Origin: JBGSUZ01 sp963677505
GTDB taxonomy: Bacteria > Bacillota > Clostridia > Peptostreptococcales > Acidaminobacteraceae
Assembly: GCA_963677505.2 (NCBI GenBank)
Contig: CAXXWB010000013.1
Coordinates: 1-57,338, forward strand
Length of the DNA stretch: 57,338 nucleotides
Reading direction: 5' to 3'
The position numbers were made by a program, and so were the translations under genes. A model generated the notes under the pieces. It ran no database searches. It had not been told where the DNA came from and worked only from the letters and a program-made list of their open reading frames with translations. Positions 36,200 through 43,643 of this stretch are shown one piece after another (the stretch's first letter is position 1; each line of letters opens with the position of its first letter).

Positions 36200-36865
36200 C
36201 TATGTAAGAATTGTTTTATCCCTAACCGTAATGGTTTCAGCATCAAATAGAATCAGCCCTTCATTTTTCATTTTTTGAAGTTCTCGAGATAAGGATGTTC
36301 TTTGAACGCCAATTCTTTCGGCGAGGGCCTTCTTTGTGAGCTTCAGTTGAATTTGAGTCGTATTTTGCTGTTTGTATTCGTATTTAATAAAATTGATAAT
36401 ACTCTCACGTATGGAACGGTTGACGTAATGTTTAATTTTATCACCTAGAAGTAGCGTGTAGTCAGAAATGAACTCAAGATAGCATTTTAAAAAATCTCGA
36501 TTTTCAAAACACAATTCTAAAATTAACTCTTTTTCTACCTCTAATAAAATAGAGGTGACTTGAACGGTAATGGTCATAGGGTAATAAGGATTTTTGGAAA
36601 AAATTAAATTTGCGCCCAATATATCATCTGGAAGAAATTCGGTGATTGTAAGAAGGTTGCCATCGGAATCAATTCGGTCGATGACAATTTCACCCGATAG
36701 AACAATTTCTAATTTATTGCAATGGTCACCATCAAAGTGAAGGACACTGCCTTTTTTATAGGTTACAATTTTAAAACGTCCATTGGCTAAAAAATTTAGA
36801 ATTTTTGTTTCAGAGACCGTACTTAATAGAGTTGATGCCTGAATAAGTGGCAAATATGATTTCAT
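36200..36865 (-). CDS. Crp/Fnr family transcriptional regulator
   Basis: 221 aa. N-terminal cyclic-nucleotide-binding-like beta roll (~20-120; VLHFDGDHCNKLEIVLSGEIVIDR), dimer helix (~125-150), and C-terminal helix-turn-helix (~180-212; LTKKALAERIGVQRTSLSRELQKMKNEGLI). Cys46 and Cys127 are scattered rather than clustered, so there is no obvious Fnr-type iron-sulfur binding set. Divergent from a permease/ferredoxin operon whose promoter it probably shares and controls. On the - strand the 5' leader carries a UUCG hairpin just before the AGGAGG ribosome site. Confidence 0.93.
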   Translation of the reverse strand: MKSYLPLIQASTLLSTVSETKILNFLANGRFKIVTYKKGSVLHFDGDHCNKLEIVLSGEIVIDRIDSDGNLLTITEFLPDDILGANLIFSKNPYYPMTITVQVTSILLEVEKELILELCFENRDFLKCYLEFISDYTLLLGDKIKHYVNRSIRESIINFIKYEYKQQNTTQIQLKLTKKALAERIGVQRTSLSRELQKMKNEGLILFDAETITVRDKTILT

Positions 36866-36879
36866 GAAAACCTCCTAAG

Positions 36880-36906
36880 GGTGTTACTTCGGTAACACCT
36901 TTTTTT
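36880..36906 (+). terminator. UUCG hairpin terminator between divergent genes
   Basis: GGTGTTAC (36880-36887) - TTCG - GTAACACC (36892-36899) followed by T7. An intrinsic terminator for + strand transcription. It would stop ppk1 read-through, which is antisense to the crp-family gene, from entering the permease operon. On the - strand the same hairpin sits 3-4 nt from the regulator's ribosome site. Confidence 0.85.
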
Positions 36907-36907
36907 A

Positions 36908-36937
36908 TATTATACGCATATAATAGGCATATATCAA
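36908..36937. promoter_or_regulatory. Overlapping divergent promoters / possible Crp-Fnr operator
   Basis: On the - strand: TTGATA (36937-36932), 17-nt spacer, TATAAT (36914-36909), a near-consensus promoter for the regulator. On the + strand a TATAAT at 36919-36924 fits the permease operon, but its -35 would fall in the terminator. The two -10s form a perfect inverted repeat TATTATA-CGCA-TATAATA (36908-36925), with the 4-nt spacing typical of Crp/Fnr sites. Confidence 0.55.
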
Positions 36938-36953
36938 ATACAGGGAGGCTGTT

Positions 36954-37436
36954 ATGGACATCTTTACACTTTCGTTTTGGGTTATTGCAATCGCATTAAC
37001 CATAGTATCTTTTAAAAAAAATAGACAAAAAACGCTGGACGCAATGAAAAAATCCAAAGGTATGATGGGCAATATGATAGGAGAAATTGTCGCAATTATT
37101 TTCATGATCGGGTTAGTATTAACTTTTATTCCACCAGAGTCTATAAAAGCAGTTCTAGGCTCATCCAATACGGTGTATTCAACAATCGCTGCAGCTGTAG
37201 TAGGTAGTGTAACACTTATACCAGCATTTGTAGCATTTCCGTTGGTAGGTTCTTTGGTAGATGTAGGTGCAAGTATTGTACCTGCAGTTGCGTTCTTAAC
37301 AACTTTAACTATGGTAGGTATTGTAACATTTCCGCTAGAAAAAAAAGAGTTTGGGCTTAAATTTGCCATTACAAGAAATCTTTTAAGTTTTGTTTCAGCC
37401 TTAATTATTTCATTATTTATGGGGGTAATCTTATGA
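36954..37436 (+). CDS. Membrane permease subunit (two-gene permease, first half)
   Basis: 160 aa, four to five transmembrane helices (for example IVAIIFMIGLVLTFI and AVGS-like VVGSVTLIPAFVAFPLVGSLVDVG). The conserved segment GSVTLIPAFVAFPLV is shared in form with the downstream subunit (GSISAGPIYAAFPIC) and with ArsP/DUF318-like permeases, where two such repeats face each other. Here the repeats are on separate proteins. GGGAGG ribosome site. Its stop overlaps the next gene by 4 nt, so the pair should form one heteromeric transporter. Substrate unknown. Confidence 0.85.
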   Translation: MDIFTLSFWVIAIALTIVSFKKNRQKTLDAMKKSKGMMGNMIGEIVAIIFMIGLVLTFIPPESIKAVLGSSNTVYSTIAAAVVGSVTLIPAFVAFPLVGSLVDVGASIVPAVAFLTTLTMVGIVTFPLEKKEFGLKFAITRNLLSFVSALIISLFMGVIL

Positions 37437-38179
37437 GAACCGTTGAAGTAGTCAAAAAGAACAAACTATTGGTCAGTATAGCTTTTGCTTATGTGATATT
37501 GTTTATTATATCGCCAGAGAAAGCGACACAATCTGCAAACAACAGTCTCTATTATTTAATAGAGATGCTTGAAGTATTGCCCTTGATTTTTTTATTGACG
37601 GTGGTAATAGAAGCTTGGATTCCTAAAGAAGTTATTATGAATCGATTTGGAGAGGGGTCTGGATTTTTAGGAAATGTACTCTCTTTGGTCCTTGGTAGTA
37701 TATCTGCAGGTCCAATTTACGCAGCGTTTCCTATTTGTAAGATGTTGCTTTCAAAAGGTGCAAGTGTTACCAATGTCGTTATTATATTAAGCTCTTGGGC
37801 AGTTATAAAAGTACCAATGTTAGCAAATGAAGCAAAGTTTTTAGGTTTCAATTTTATGATTGTAAGATGGCTGTTAACGGTAGTGGCAATTTTTATGATG
37901 GCCTATGTAATGGGAATGATTGTGAAAAAGAAAGATTTTCCGAGTGCCAGTGAAGAAGCGTTGGAAGTGCTGGCAATTAAAGAAGCGTACTGTGTAGGCT
38001 GCGGTCTGTGCGTTAAATTATTACCTGAGCACTTTGAAATCAAAGGAAAAAAAGCAGTTGTCAAAGAGAGTGAAAATATTCATCTAATGACAGATTTAAT
38101 TAAACAATCGGCACAAAAATGTCCTACGAATGCAATTGTGTTTAATGAGGTATATCAGGATATAGAAAAAAATTATTAA
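37433..38179 (+). CDS. Permease subunit with C-terminal [4Fe-4S] ferredoxin domain
   Basis: 248 aa. About five transmembrane helices (residues ~12-165; SISAGPIYAAFPICKMLLSKGASVTNVVIIL) are followed after a basic anchor (VKKKDFP) by a soluble ferredoxin-like domain. Cys187, Cys190, Cys193 (CVGCGLC) and Cys230 (KCPTNAI) form one [4Fe-4S] site on the cytoplasmic side. Such a permease-ferredoxin fusion implies redox-linked gating or electron supply to the transported substrate. The partner is the upstream half permease (4-nt overlap). Divergent Crp/Fnr regulator suggests control by redox or a small ligand. Transported substrate unknown. Confidence 0.87.
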   Translation: MRTVEVVKKNKLLVSIAFAYVILFIISPEKATQSANNSLYYLIEMLEVLPLIFLLTVVIEAWIPKEVIMNRFGEGSGFLGNVLSLVLGSISAGPIYAAFPICKMLLSKGASVTNVVIILSSWAVIKVPMLANEAKFLGFNFMIVRWLLTVVAIFMMAYVMGMIVKKKDFPSASEEALEVLAIKEAYCVGCGLCVKLLPEHFEIKGKKAVVKESENIHLMTDLIKQSAQKCPTNAIVFNEVYQDIEKNY

Positions 38180-38242
38180 GACTTTATGAAATTTCCAAAT
38201 AGGGGTTTGAATTAGTGTAAAATCATATTTGGAGGTATTCAT

Positions 38243-39022
38243 ATGACAGATAGAAACAGAGACAGCCACTTTAAAATAAATAAAAAAAGAAAAGGCAAGG
38301 GACGTAAAGCGATATTAATTAGTTTATTAATCTGTATAATTTTTATAGCAGTCAGATTTATAATTGTTGACTCAAACCGAATTGTGGTAGCTATTGACCC
38401 AGGACACGGTGGGTTAGATATTGGTGCAAAAGGGATTGTAAATGAAGCGGACATGAACGAAAGAACGGCCAAGCATTTGTACAAATTACTTAAATCGGAT
38501 AAGCGGTTTAAACCTATTTTCACCAGAAAATTTAAAGAAGATGTCAAATATACCCTTGCAGAAAGAATCGAATTGTCGAACAAGGTTAGAGCCAGTTTAC
38601 TGATCAGCATTCATGGTAATTCAAGCAGTAAGAGTGCTAGTAGTGGGTTTGAATGTTATGCTTCGCCTCCAGGCAGAAAAAATCATGAGGAATCTGTGAA
38701 ATTTGCCACTTTAATTGCTCAAAAAGTAAGTGCAGAAGGACATCGGTTGCGAGGTGAAAACGGCGTTAGATTTTTATATTACGTAAAATCTGGTAAAAAG
38801 GGAACGACTCTTGATATAAGAGAATCCAGTTATACAAATACGGAGAGAACCGATCCCGGTATCGCAATGGTTGAGAACCCAGATTGTCCATCCGTTTTAG
38901 TGGAACAGTGCTTTATCAATAATCTTGAAGAGTATGAGCAATGGGGTAGCGAACAAGGTGCACAAAGGTCAGCGCAAATTTATTATGAAGCTATTTGTGA
39001 CTATTTATTGATCGAACCTTAA
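38243..39022 (+). CDS. N-acetylmuramoyl-L-alanine amidase (Amidase_3), membrane-anchored
   Basis: 259 aa. Basic N-terminus, a single transmembrane anchor (~28-46, AILISLLICIIFIAVRFII), then the Amidase_3 fold. Zinc and catalytic residues are visible: His in IDPGHGG, Glu in VNEADMNE, His in ISIHGN, and catalytic Glu in VLVEQCFINN. It cleaves the amide bond between MurNAc and the stem peptide in peptidoglycan, outside the cell. CwlD- and spore-cortex-type amidases look alike, so the exact physiological role is not fixed. GGAGG ribosome site. No cell-wall-binding repeats. Confidence 0.93.
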   Translation: MTDRNRDSHFKINKKRKGKGRKAILISLLICIIFIAVRFIIVDSNRIVVAIDPGHGGLDIGAKGIVNEADMNERTAKHLYKLLKSDKRFKPIFTRKFKEDVKYTLAERIELSNKVRASLLISIHGNSSSKSASSGFECYASPPGRKNHEESVKFATLIAQKVSAEGHRLRGENGVRFLYYVKSGKKGTTLDIRESSYTNTERTDPGIAMVENPDCPSVLVEQCFINNLEEYEQWGSEQGAQRSAQIYYEAICDYLLIEP

Positions 39023-39117
39023 AATTTGAAAGGCCAAACATTTGTGATAAAATTTAGATAGGGGAAGAATTTAACTTTGCTCTATATAAAATTTTGTCAG
39101 AAGGAGTGTCAAAAATA

Positions 39118-40776
39118 ATGAAATATTTTGTATTACTTTTGCCACTCTTTGAACGGCTGTTTATTGTGTGGGCGTTGGCATATGCTTTTAGCCAGACTGC
39201 AATATTTTGGAATATGGTTCAAGCGAGAACCAAGTGGACCGACAACGTTTTATTCGTGCTCTTATTTAGTGGAATTTCCATTCTAGGAACTTATGTTGGG
39301 ATTCCTTTAGATGAAGGTGCAATTGCCAATATAAGGCCACTTGGGCCGATTGTAGCGGGTTTAATTGGTGGCCCTTGGTTAGGTATGGCAGTTGGAGCTA
39401 TAGCTGGGAGCCACCGATGGTATCTAGGTGGCATTACAGGGCTTGCTTGTGGCATAGCAACCGTTCTTGAAGGCTTAGTTGGTGGGCTTTTTCATGTTAA
39501 GTATAAAAAGAACTTTTTGAGTTTAAAATTAGCGTTTTTAGCAGGTGTCTTTGGTGAAGTGATTCAAGTACTCACAGTGCTTCTTATAACTAAACCTTTT
39601 AAAAAGGGACTCGACATTGAGGTTGTCGTCGGGTTGCCTATGATTATTGTGAATACAGTAGGTGTTGTTGGGTTTATCATTATTGTCAGAGAGGTTTTTA
39701 CAAAATATAGCGGCATGATTGTGACCCAATTCAACAGATTTATTGAAATTGAAAAAGTAATTTCTGAAGTGATGCAAAAGCCCTTAACGAAAGGGTCTTC
39801 GCAGGGCATTATTGATCACATTATGGCACATACAGAATTAAAAGGTTTGGTGCTTACCCTGCCTGGGGAGGTCATAAGCTTTTGTGGCCCTGAGACAGAT
39901 TTAAAGCTTCTATCTGCACAGCAGTCCAAATTTTTGGTACAAGAGACAACAAAGGTAAATTTTAGATCCTCGAAATCCAGACTAGGCGTCAATTATTATT
40001 GCGTGCCATTGGTTTTGGATAAGGATTTGCCAGACTGGGTACTGGGTGTTCGCTTGTCTGGTCGCTCTTACTACGACACCTATATTACTCAGTTTACCGA
40101 TGGTTTAGCAGATCTCATTCAAAATCAATACATAGCTGCTTTGGCTAAGTCCATGGAGGAACAAATGGCGCTGTCGCAGCTCAAGGCGCTACAGGCACAA
40201 ATCCAACCTCATTTTCTCTTCAATTCACTTTCAACCATTTCAAGTCTTTGCCGAACGGATTCTAATCAAGCCAGAGATTTAATATTGGACCTTGCCAGTT
40301 ATTTTAGAAAAACCATCAGCGATGAAGAACAGATGATATCTCTTGAAAAGGAACTGGAAGATTTAGGGGCCTATTTGAGAATTGAAGTTGCAAGATTTGG
40401 AGACAAGCTGGTGATTGAGTACGATGTTAAGCCTCAACTCATGAAACAGTGTATGCCAACTTTTATGCTACAACCCCTTGTAGAAAATGCGATCAAACAT
40501 GGCATCGCACATTTAGTGGGTTCAGGAACCTTACGTCTGGTTACAATAGACCATGGCGATACCTTTAGTATTGAAGTTGAAAATACGAAAGCCTCAAATG
40601 TGGAAAGTTGCAAAGGGTGTGGACAAGCCCTTAAAAACATTAGCAAACGTCTTGAATTGATTTATAAAGGTACAGCCAGTTTTAATCTAGACACATCAGA
40701 CAGCCGTGTTACAGTGGCGCGTCTCACTTTCCCGAAAGGAGTCGAGTATGAAGGCGTTAACCTGTCTCATTATTGA
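39118..40776 (+). CDS. LytS-type sensor histidine kinase
   Basis: 552 aa from the ATG at 39118 (a TTG at 39094 is the longer alternative). 5TM-5TMR_LYT sensor region (~1-205; NIRPLGPIVAGLIGG, GSHRWYLGGITGLACG), then a GAF-like domain, a His_kinase domain with QPHFLFNSLSTISSLCR (phospho-His) and a HATPase domain (PLVENAIKHGI). The LytS/YpdA/BtsS group senses external metabolites such as pyruvate. The response regulator start lies inside its last codons (29-nt overlap). Followed directly by the LytTR regulator and cstA, the pattern of a substrate-sensing uptake module. Confidence 0.94.
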   Translation: MKYFVLLLPLFERLFIVWALAYAFSQTAIFWNMVQARTKWTDNVLFVLLFSGISILGTYVGIPLDEGAIANIRPLGPIVAGLIGGPWLGMAVGAIAGSHRWYLGGITGLACGIATVLEGLVGGLFHVKYKKNFLSLKLAFLAGVFGEVIQVLTVLLITKPFKKGLDIEVVVGLPMIIVNTVGVVGFIIIVREVFTKYSGMIVTQFNRFIEIEKVISEVMQKPLTKGSSQGIIDHIMAHTELKGLVLTLPGEVISFCGPETDLKLLSAQQSKFLVQETTKVNFRSSKSRLGVNYYCVPLVLDKDLPDWVLGVRLSGRSYYDTYITQFTDGLADLIQNQYIAALAKSMEEQMALSQLKALQAQIQPHFLFNSLSTISSLCRTDSNQARDLILDLASYFRKTISDEEQMISLEKELEDLGAYLRIEVARFGDKLVIEYDVKPQLMKQCMPTFMLQPLVENAIKHGIAHLVGSGTLRLVTIDHGDTFSIEVENTKASNVESCKGCGQALKNISKRLELIYKGTASFNLDTSDSRVTVARLTFPKGVEYEGVNLSHY

Positions 40777-41488
40777 AGATGAACATCTTACTTTAGAAGA
40801 ACTAAAGTATCTTTTAAAGCCTTATGATTATATTGAAATTATTGGTGAAGCGCGAAACGGCACCGAAGGGCTTCAACTGATTAAATCGCTAAAACCCGAC
40901 CTTATTTTTTTAGACATTAACATGCCAGGACTTAGCGGTATTGAGTTGACGGAGCATTTGATTTATCTGTCAAAACGACCTGTGGTAATTTTTACGACGG
41001 CTCATCAGGGATACGCACTTGACGCCTTTGAGTTAGGTGCTCTCGACTATTTGCTTAAACCTTATGATCAAAAAAGATTACACATTACCATGGAGAGAAT
41101 TTTAAAAAGTGTTCAAGCATCTACAGTATCTGAAAATACACTTCAAGAGCCTCAAAAAGAGGGGATTGGTCGTTTAGCAGTAACGGTATCGGATAAAGTT
41201 CTGCTCATAGACATTGAGCATATTACCCATTGTGTTTCGGAAAGCGAAAAAACCATTGTGTTTTCTCGCCAAGGACAGTATGAAACCCGATATACTCTAT
41301 CGGAAGTGGAAGAAAAGACGAAGTTCTTTAGAGTGCATCGAAGCTGTATCGTGAATCTCAAAGCTGTAACTGAGATTTACCCTTGGTTTAATGGAACCTA
41401 TCAAATCAAGATAAACGATAAAGCTCAGACCTTATTGACGGTTTCTAGAAGTCATGTAAAACCACTTAAACAAGCCTTAGGAATGTAG
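40748..41488 (+). CDS. LytTR-family response regulator
   Basis: 246 aa from the ATG at 40748, preceded by AAAGGAGT; the longer frame start at 40706 lacks a ribosome site. N-terminal receiver (~1-120) with phospho-acceptor Asp56 in IFLDINMPG, switch Lys in LLKPYD, then the C-terminal LytTR DNA-binding domain (~145-245; HRSCIVNL, YPWFNGTYQI, VSRSHVKPLK). It pairs with the overlapping LytS kinase and by neighbourhood controls cstA, 125 nt downstream. LytTR regulators bind direct repeats; I did not find a convincing pair in 41489-41612. Confidence 0.95.
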   Translation: MKALTCLIIEDEHLTLEELKYLLKPYDYIEIIGEARNGTEGLQLIKSLKPDLIFLDINMPGLSGIELTEHLIYLSKRPVVIFTTAHQGYALDAFELGALDYLLKPYDQKRLHITMERILKSVQASTVSENTLQEPQKEGIGRLAVTVSDKVLLIDIEHITHCVSESEKTIVFSRQGQYETRYTLSEVEEKTKFFRVHRSCIVNLKAVTEIYPWFNGTYQIKINDKAQTLLTVSRSHVKPLKQALGM

Positions 41489-41612
41489 ATGTATTTCATC
41501 CCTTAATTTTGACTGTTCAATGGCTCATTTTGTTAATTCACTGTGGTAAAATTGTACCCCCTTTTCAGAAGGCATATGATTAAGGCATATTTTATTGAAG
41601 GGGGTTTTTTGA

Positions 41613-43043
41613 ATGTATTCGTTTTTTGCAGGTCTTATTGTTCTATTTTTAGGCTACTTTCTTTATTCAAAGTATTTAGTTAAGCTCTTCGGTGTTGATC
41701 CAAACCGAGTTACACCAGCAGTGAGTCAAGCGGATGGCATCGACTATATGGTTTTGCCAAATTGGAAAGTATTTTTGATTCAATTGTTGAACATAGCAGG
41801 ACTGGGTCCAATTTTCGGTGCAATTCAAGGGGCACTATTCGGTCCAATCGCATTTGTTTGGATTGCCCTAGGTAGCGTTTTTGCAGGAGCTGTTCACGAC
41901 TTTTTATCTGGCATGTTGTCACTGAGACATAAGGGTGCATCTTTGTCAGAAATTCAAGGGGTTTATTTAGGAAATGGCATGAAGCAAGTCATGAGAGGCT
42001 TTACAGTAATCATGATGGTCCTTGTAGGAGTCGTTTTTGTTATGGGGCCTGCCAAATTATTGGCGTCTCTAACACCTGAGTCCATGAACCTCACATTTTG
42101 GGTTGTCATTGTTTTTGCCTATTACTTCTTAGCCACAATCTTGCCAATTGACGCACTGATTGGTAGATTATATCCTATCTTTGGATTAGCCTTAGTCGTT
42201 ATGGCGGTAGGCGTTGGCGGTGGTATCGTGTTTGGTGGCTACCATATACCAGAGATAACCTTTGCAAATTTACATCCTAATAACTTACCAATATTCCCAA
42301 TGCTCTTTGTCACAATCGCTTGTGGGGCTATTTCGGGCTTCCATGCCACACAATCTCCAATGATGGCAAGGTGTTTAGAAAACGAAAAAAATGGTCGCCC
42401 AATCTTCTACGGTGCCATGATCGCCGAAGGCGTTATCGCCATGGTTTGGGCAGCAGCCGGGATGGCATTCTATCACGGTATTCCAGGACTTTCTGAAGCA
42501 CTTGCAACCGGTGGACCAGGTGGAGCGGTTCACCAAATCACAACCACATTACTAGGGCCTTTAGGAGGCGTGTTGGCGATGTTAGGGGTCATAGCTTGTC
42601 CAATTACTTCGGGAGATACTGCATTTAGAAGCGCACGGTTGATTGTGGCAGATTCTTTCAAAGTGAATCAATCTAGCACTTTCAAGCGATTGGCATTGGC
42701 CATGCCTCTATTTATAATAGGGATAGCTCTCACGTTTATTAACTTTGATATTATTTGGAGATATTTCGCATGGGCGAATCAGACATTGGCAACGGTGACA
42801 TTGTGGACCATTTCAATATATTTAATTCAAAAGGGGAAAAATCACTGGGTAACAACGTTTCCAGCCCTTCTTATGTCGGCAGTGTGTAGCAGCTATATTC
42901 TTCAAGCGAAGGAAGGCTTCCAGCTATCGGCTACTTTCTCAAACGGTGTCGGTATAGTGACAGCCCTTTCATTGCTCATTTTATTCTTCTTAAAAACCAA
43001 AGAGCAGAAAAGGGAAGTAAAGCCAGTTAATGAGAGCGCTTAA
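41613..43043 (+). CDS. cstA: Carbon starvation protein CstA family transporter (short form)
   Basis: 476 aa, the short Gram-positive form, with about 11-13 transmembrane helices. CstA-type features: LNIAGLGPIFGAIQGALFGP, HDFLSGMLSLRHKG, GPAKLLASL, and FHATQSPMMARCLENE. CstA/BtsT proteins take up pyruvate or peptides when carbon is short. The adjacent LytS/LytTR pair mirrors the BtsSR-BtsT arrangement of E. coli, supporting pyruvate or a similar acid as substrate, though this is inference. GGGGG ribosome site. Closed by a strong terminator at 43082. Confidence 0.95.
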   Translation: MYSFFAGLIVLFLGYFLYSKYLVKLFGVDPNRVTPAVSQADGIDYMVLPNWKVFLIQLLNIAGLGPIFGAIQGALFGPIAFVWIALGSVFAGAVHDFLSGMLSLRHKGASLSEIQGVYLGNGMKQVMRGFTVIMMVLVGVVFVMGPAKLLASLTPESMNLTFWVVIVFAYYFLATILPIDALIGRLYPIFGLALVVMAVGVGGGIVFGGYHIPEITFANLHPNNLPIFPMLFVTIACGAISGFHATQSPMMARCLENEKNGRPIFYGAMIAEGVIAMVWAAAGMAFYHGIPGLSEALATGGPGGAVHQITTTLLGPLGGVLAMLGVIACPITSGDTAFRSARLIVADSFKVNQSSTFKRLALAMPLFIIGIALTFINFDIIWRYFAWANQTLATVTLWTISIYLIQKGKNHWVTTFPALLMSAVCSSYILQAKEGFQLSATFSNGVGIVTALSLLILFFLKTKEQKREVKPVNESA

Positions 43044-43081
43044 TGTGGTGTACCAAACAAAGTAAATCGTTAAAATAGATG

Positions 43082-43117
43082 AAAAAAAACTACGGGTCAT
43101 AAGGGCCGTAGTTTTTT
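43082..43117. terminator. Terminator after cstA
   Basis: AAAAACTACGG pairs with CCGTAGTTTTT around a ~10-nt loop, with flanking A and T tracts, so it can act on both strands. Confidence 0.9.
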
Positions 43118-43229
43118 TGCGTTCAAAGTACATTTTCATGCAATTGTTTTTCTGCTAAAACACTTCCAATATTGGGAAATATGATAGAATAGTAATAGCT
43201 GTCTGACAGATTGCGAGGAGGTTCTCAGG

Positions 43230-43643
43230 TTGAAGAAAATTGAAGTGGCGGCAGCCATTATTATACATAATAACAAAATTCTTTGCATGCAAAGAAGTGA
43301 AAGCAAATTCAGCTATATGTCTTATAAATACGAGTTTCCAGGCGGAAAAATTGAGTTGGGCGAAAGTCCAACCCAAGCCCTGAAGCGTGAAATCAAAGAA
43401 GAAATGAACATGGACATTGAAGTCGATGAAAAAGCCCTCTATATGACCGTCAATCACCAATACCCCGACTTTTACCTGACCATGCACAGCTTTATTTGCA
43501 AAGTCACGGACCCAGTCTTTGAAAAACTAGAGCACCACCACGCTCTTTGGTTGACGACTAACCAACTAGGGACACTAGATTGGGCGGCAGCAGACATTCC
43601 CATTATGGAAAAACTCATGAAGGAAGGCATAGAAAATGAATAG
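43230..43643 (+). CDS. Nudix hydrolase, MutT/NudG-like (deoxy)nucleoside triphosphate pyrophosphohydrolase
   Basis: 137 aa with a TTG start at 43230 (GAGGAGG upstream). Nudix box: Gly39, Glu45, then REIKEEMNM (Arg53-Glu54...Glu57-Glu58); the Gly two residues after the EE is Asn60 here. The start KKIEVAAAIII and the end WAAADIPIMEKLM closely parallel E. coli NudG, which hydrolyses CTP, dCTP and 5-methyl-dCTP, and MutT relatives that remove 8-oxo-dGTP. Substrate is not proven by sequence. Its stop overlaps the SauUSI-like gene start by 8 nt, a strong sign of joint function. Confidence 0.92.
   Translation: MKKIEVAAAIIIHNNKILCMQRSESKFSYMSYKYEFPGGKIELGESPTQALKREIKEEMNMDIEVDEKALYMTVNHQYPDFYLTMHSFICKVTDPVFEKLEHHHALWLTTNQLGTLDWAAADIPIMEKLMKEGIENE

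Noticed and set aside
36905..37369. 154-aa hydrophobic antisense frame over the first permease subunit
   Set aside because: Mirror of a transmembrane gene; the + strand has the ribosome site and family pattern.
41489..41612. LytTR operator ahead of cstA
   Set aside because: No convincing pair of direct repeats at the expected spacing.
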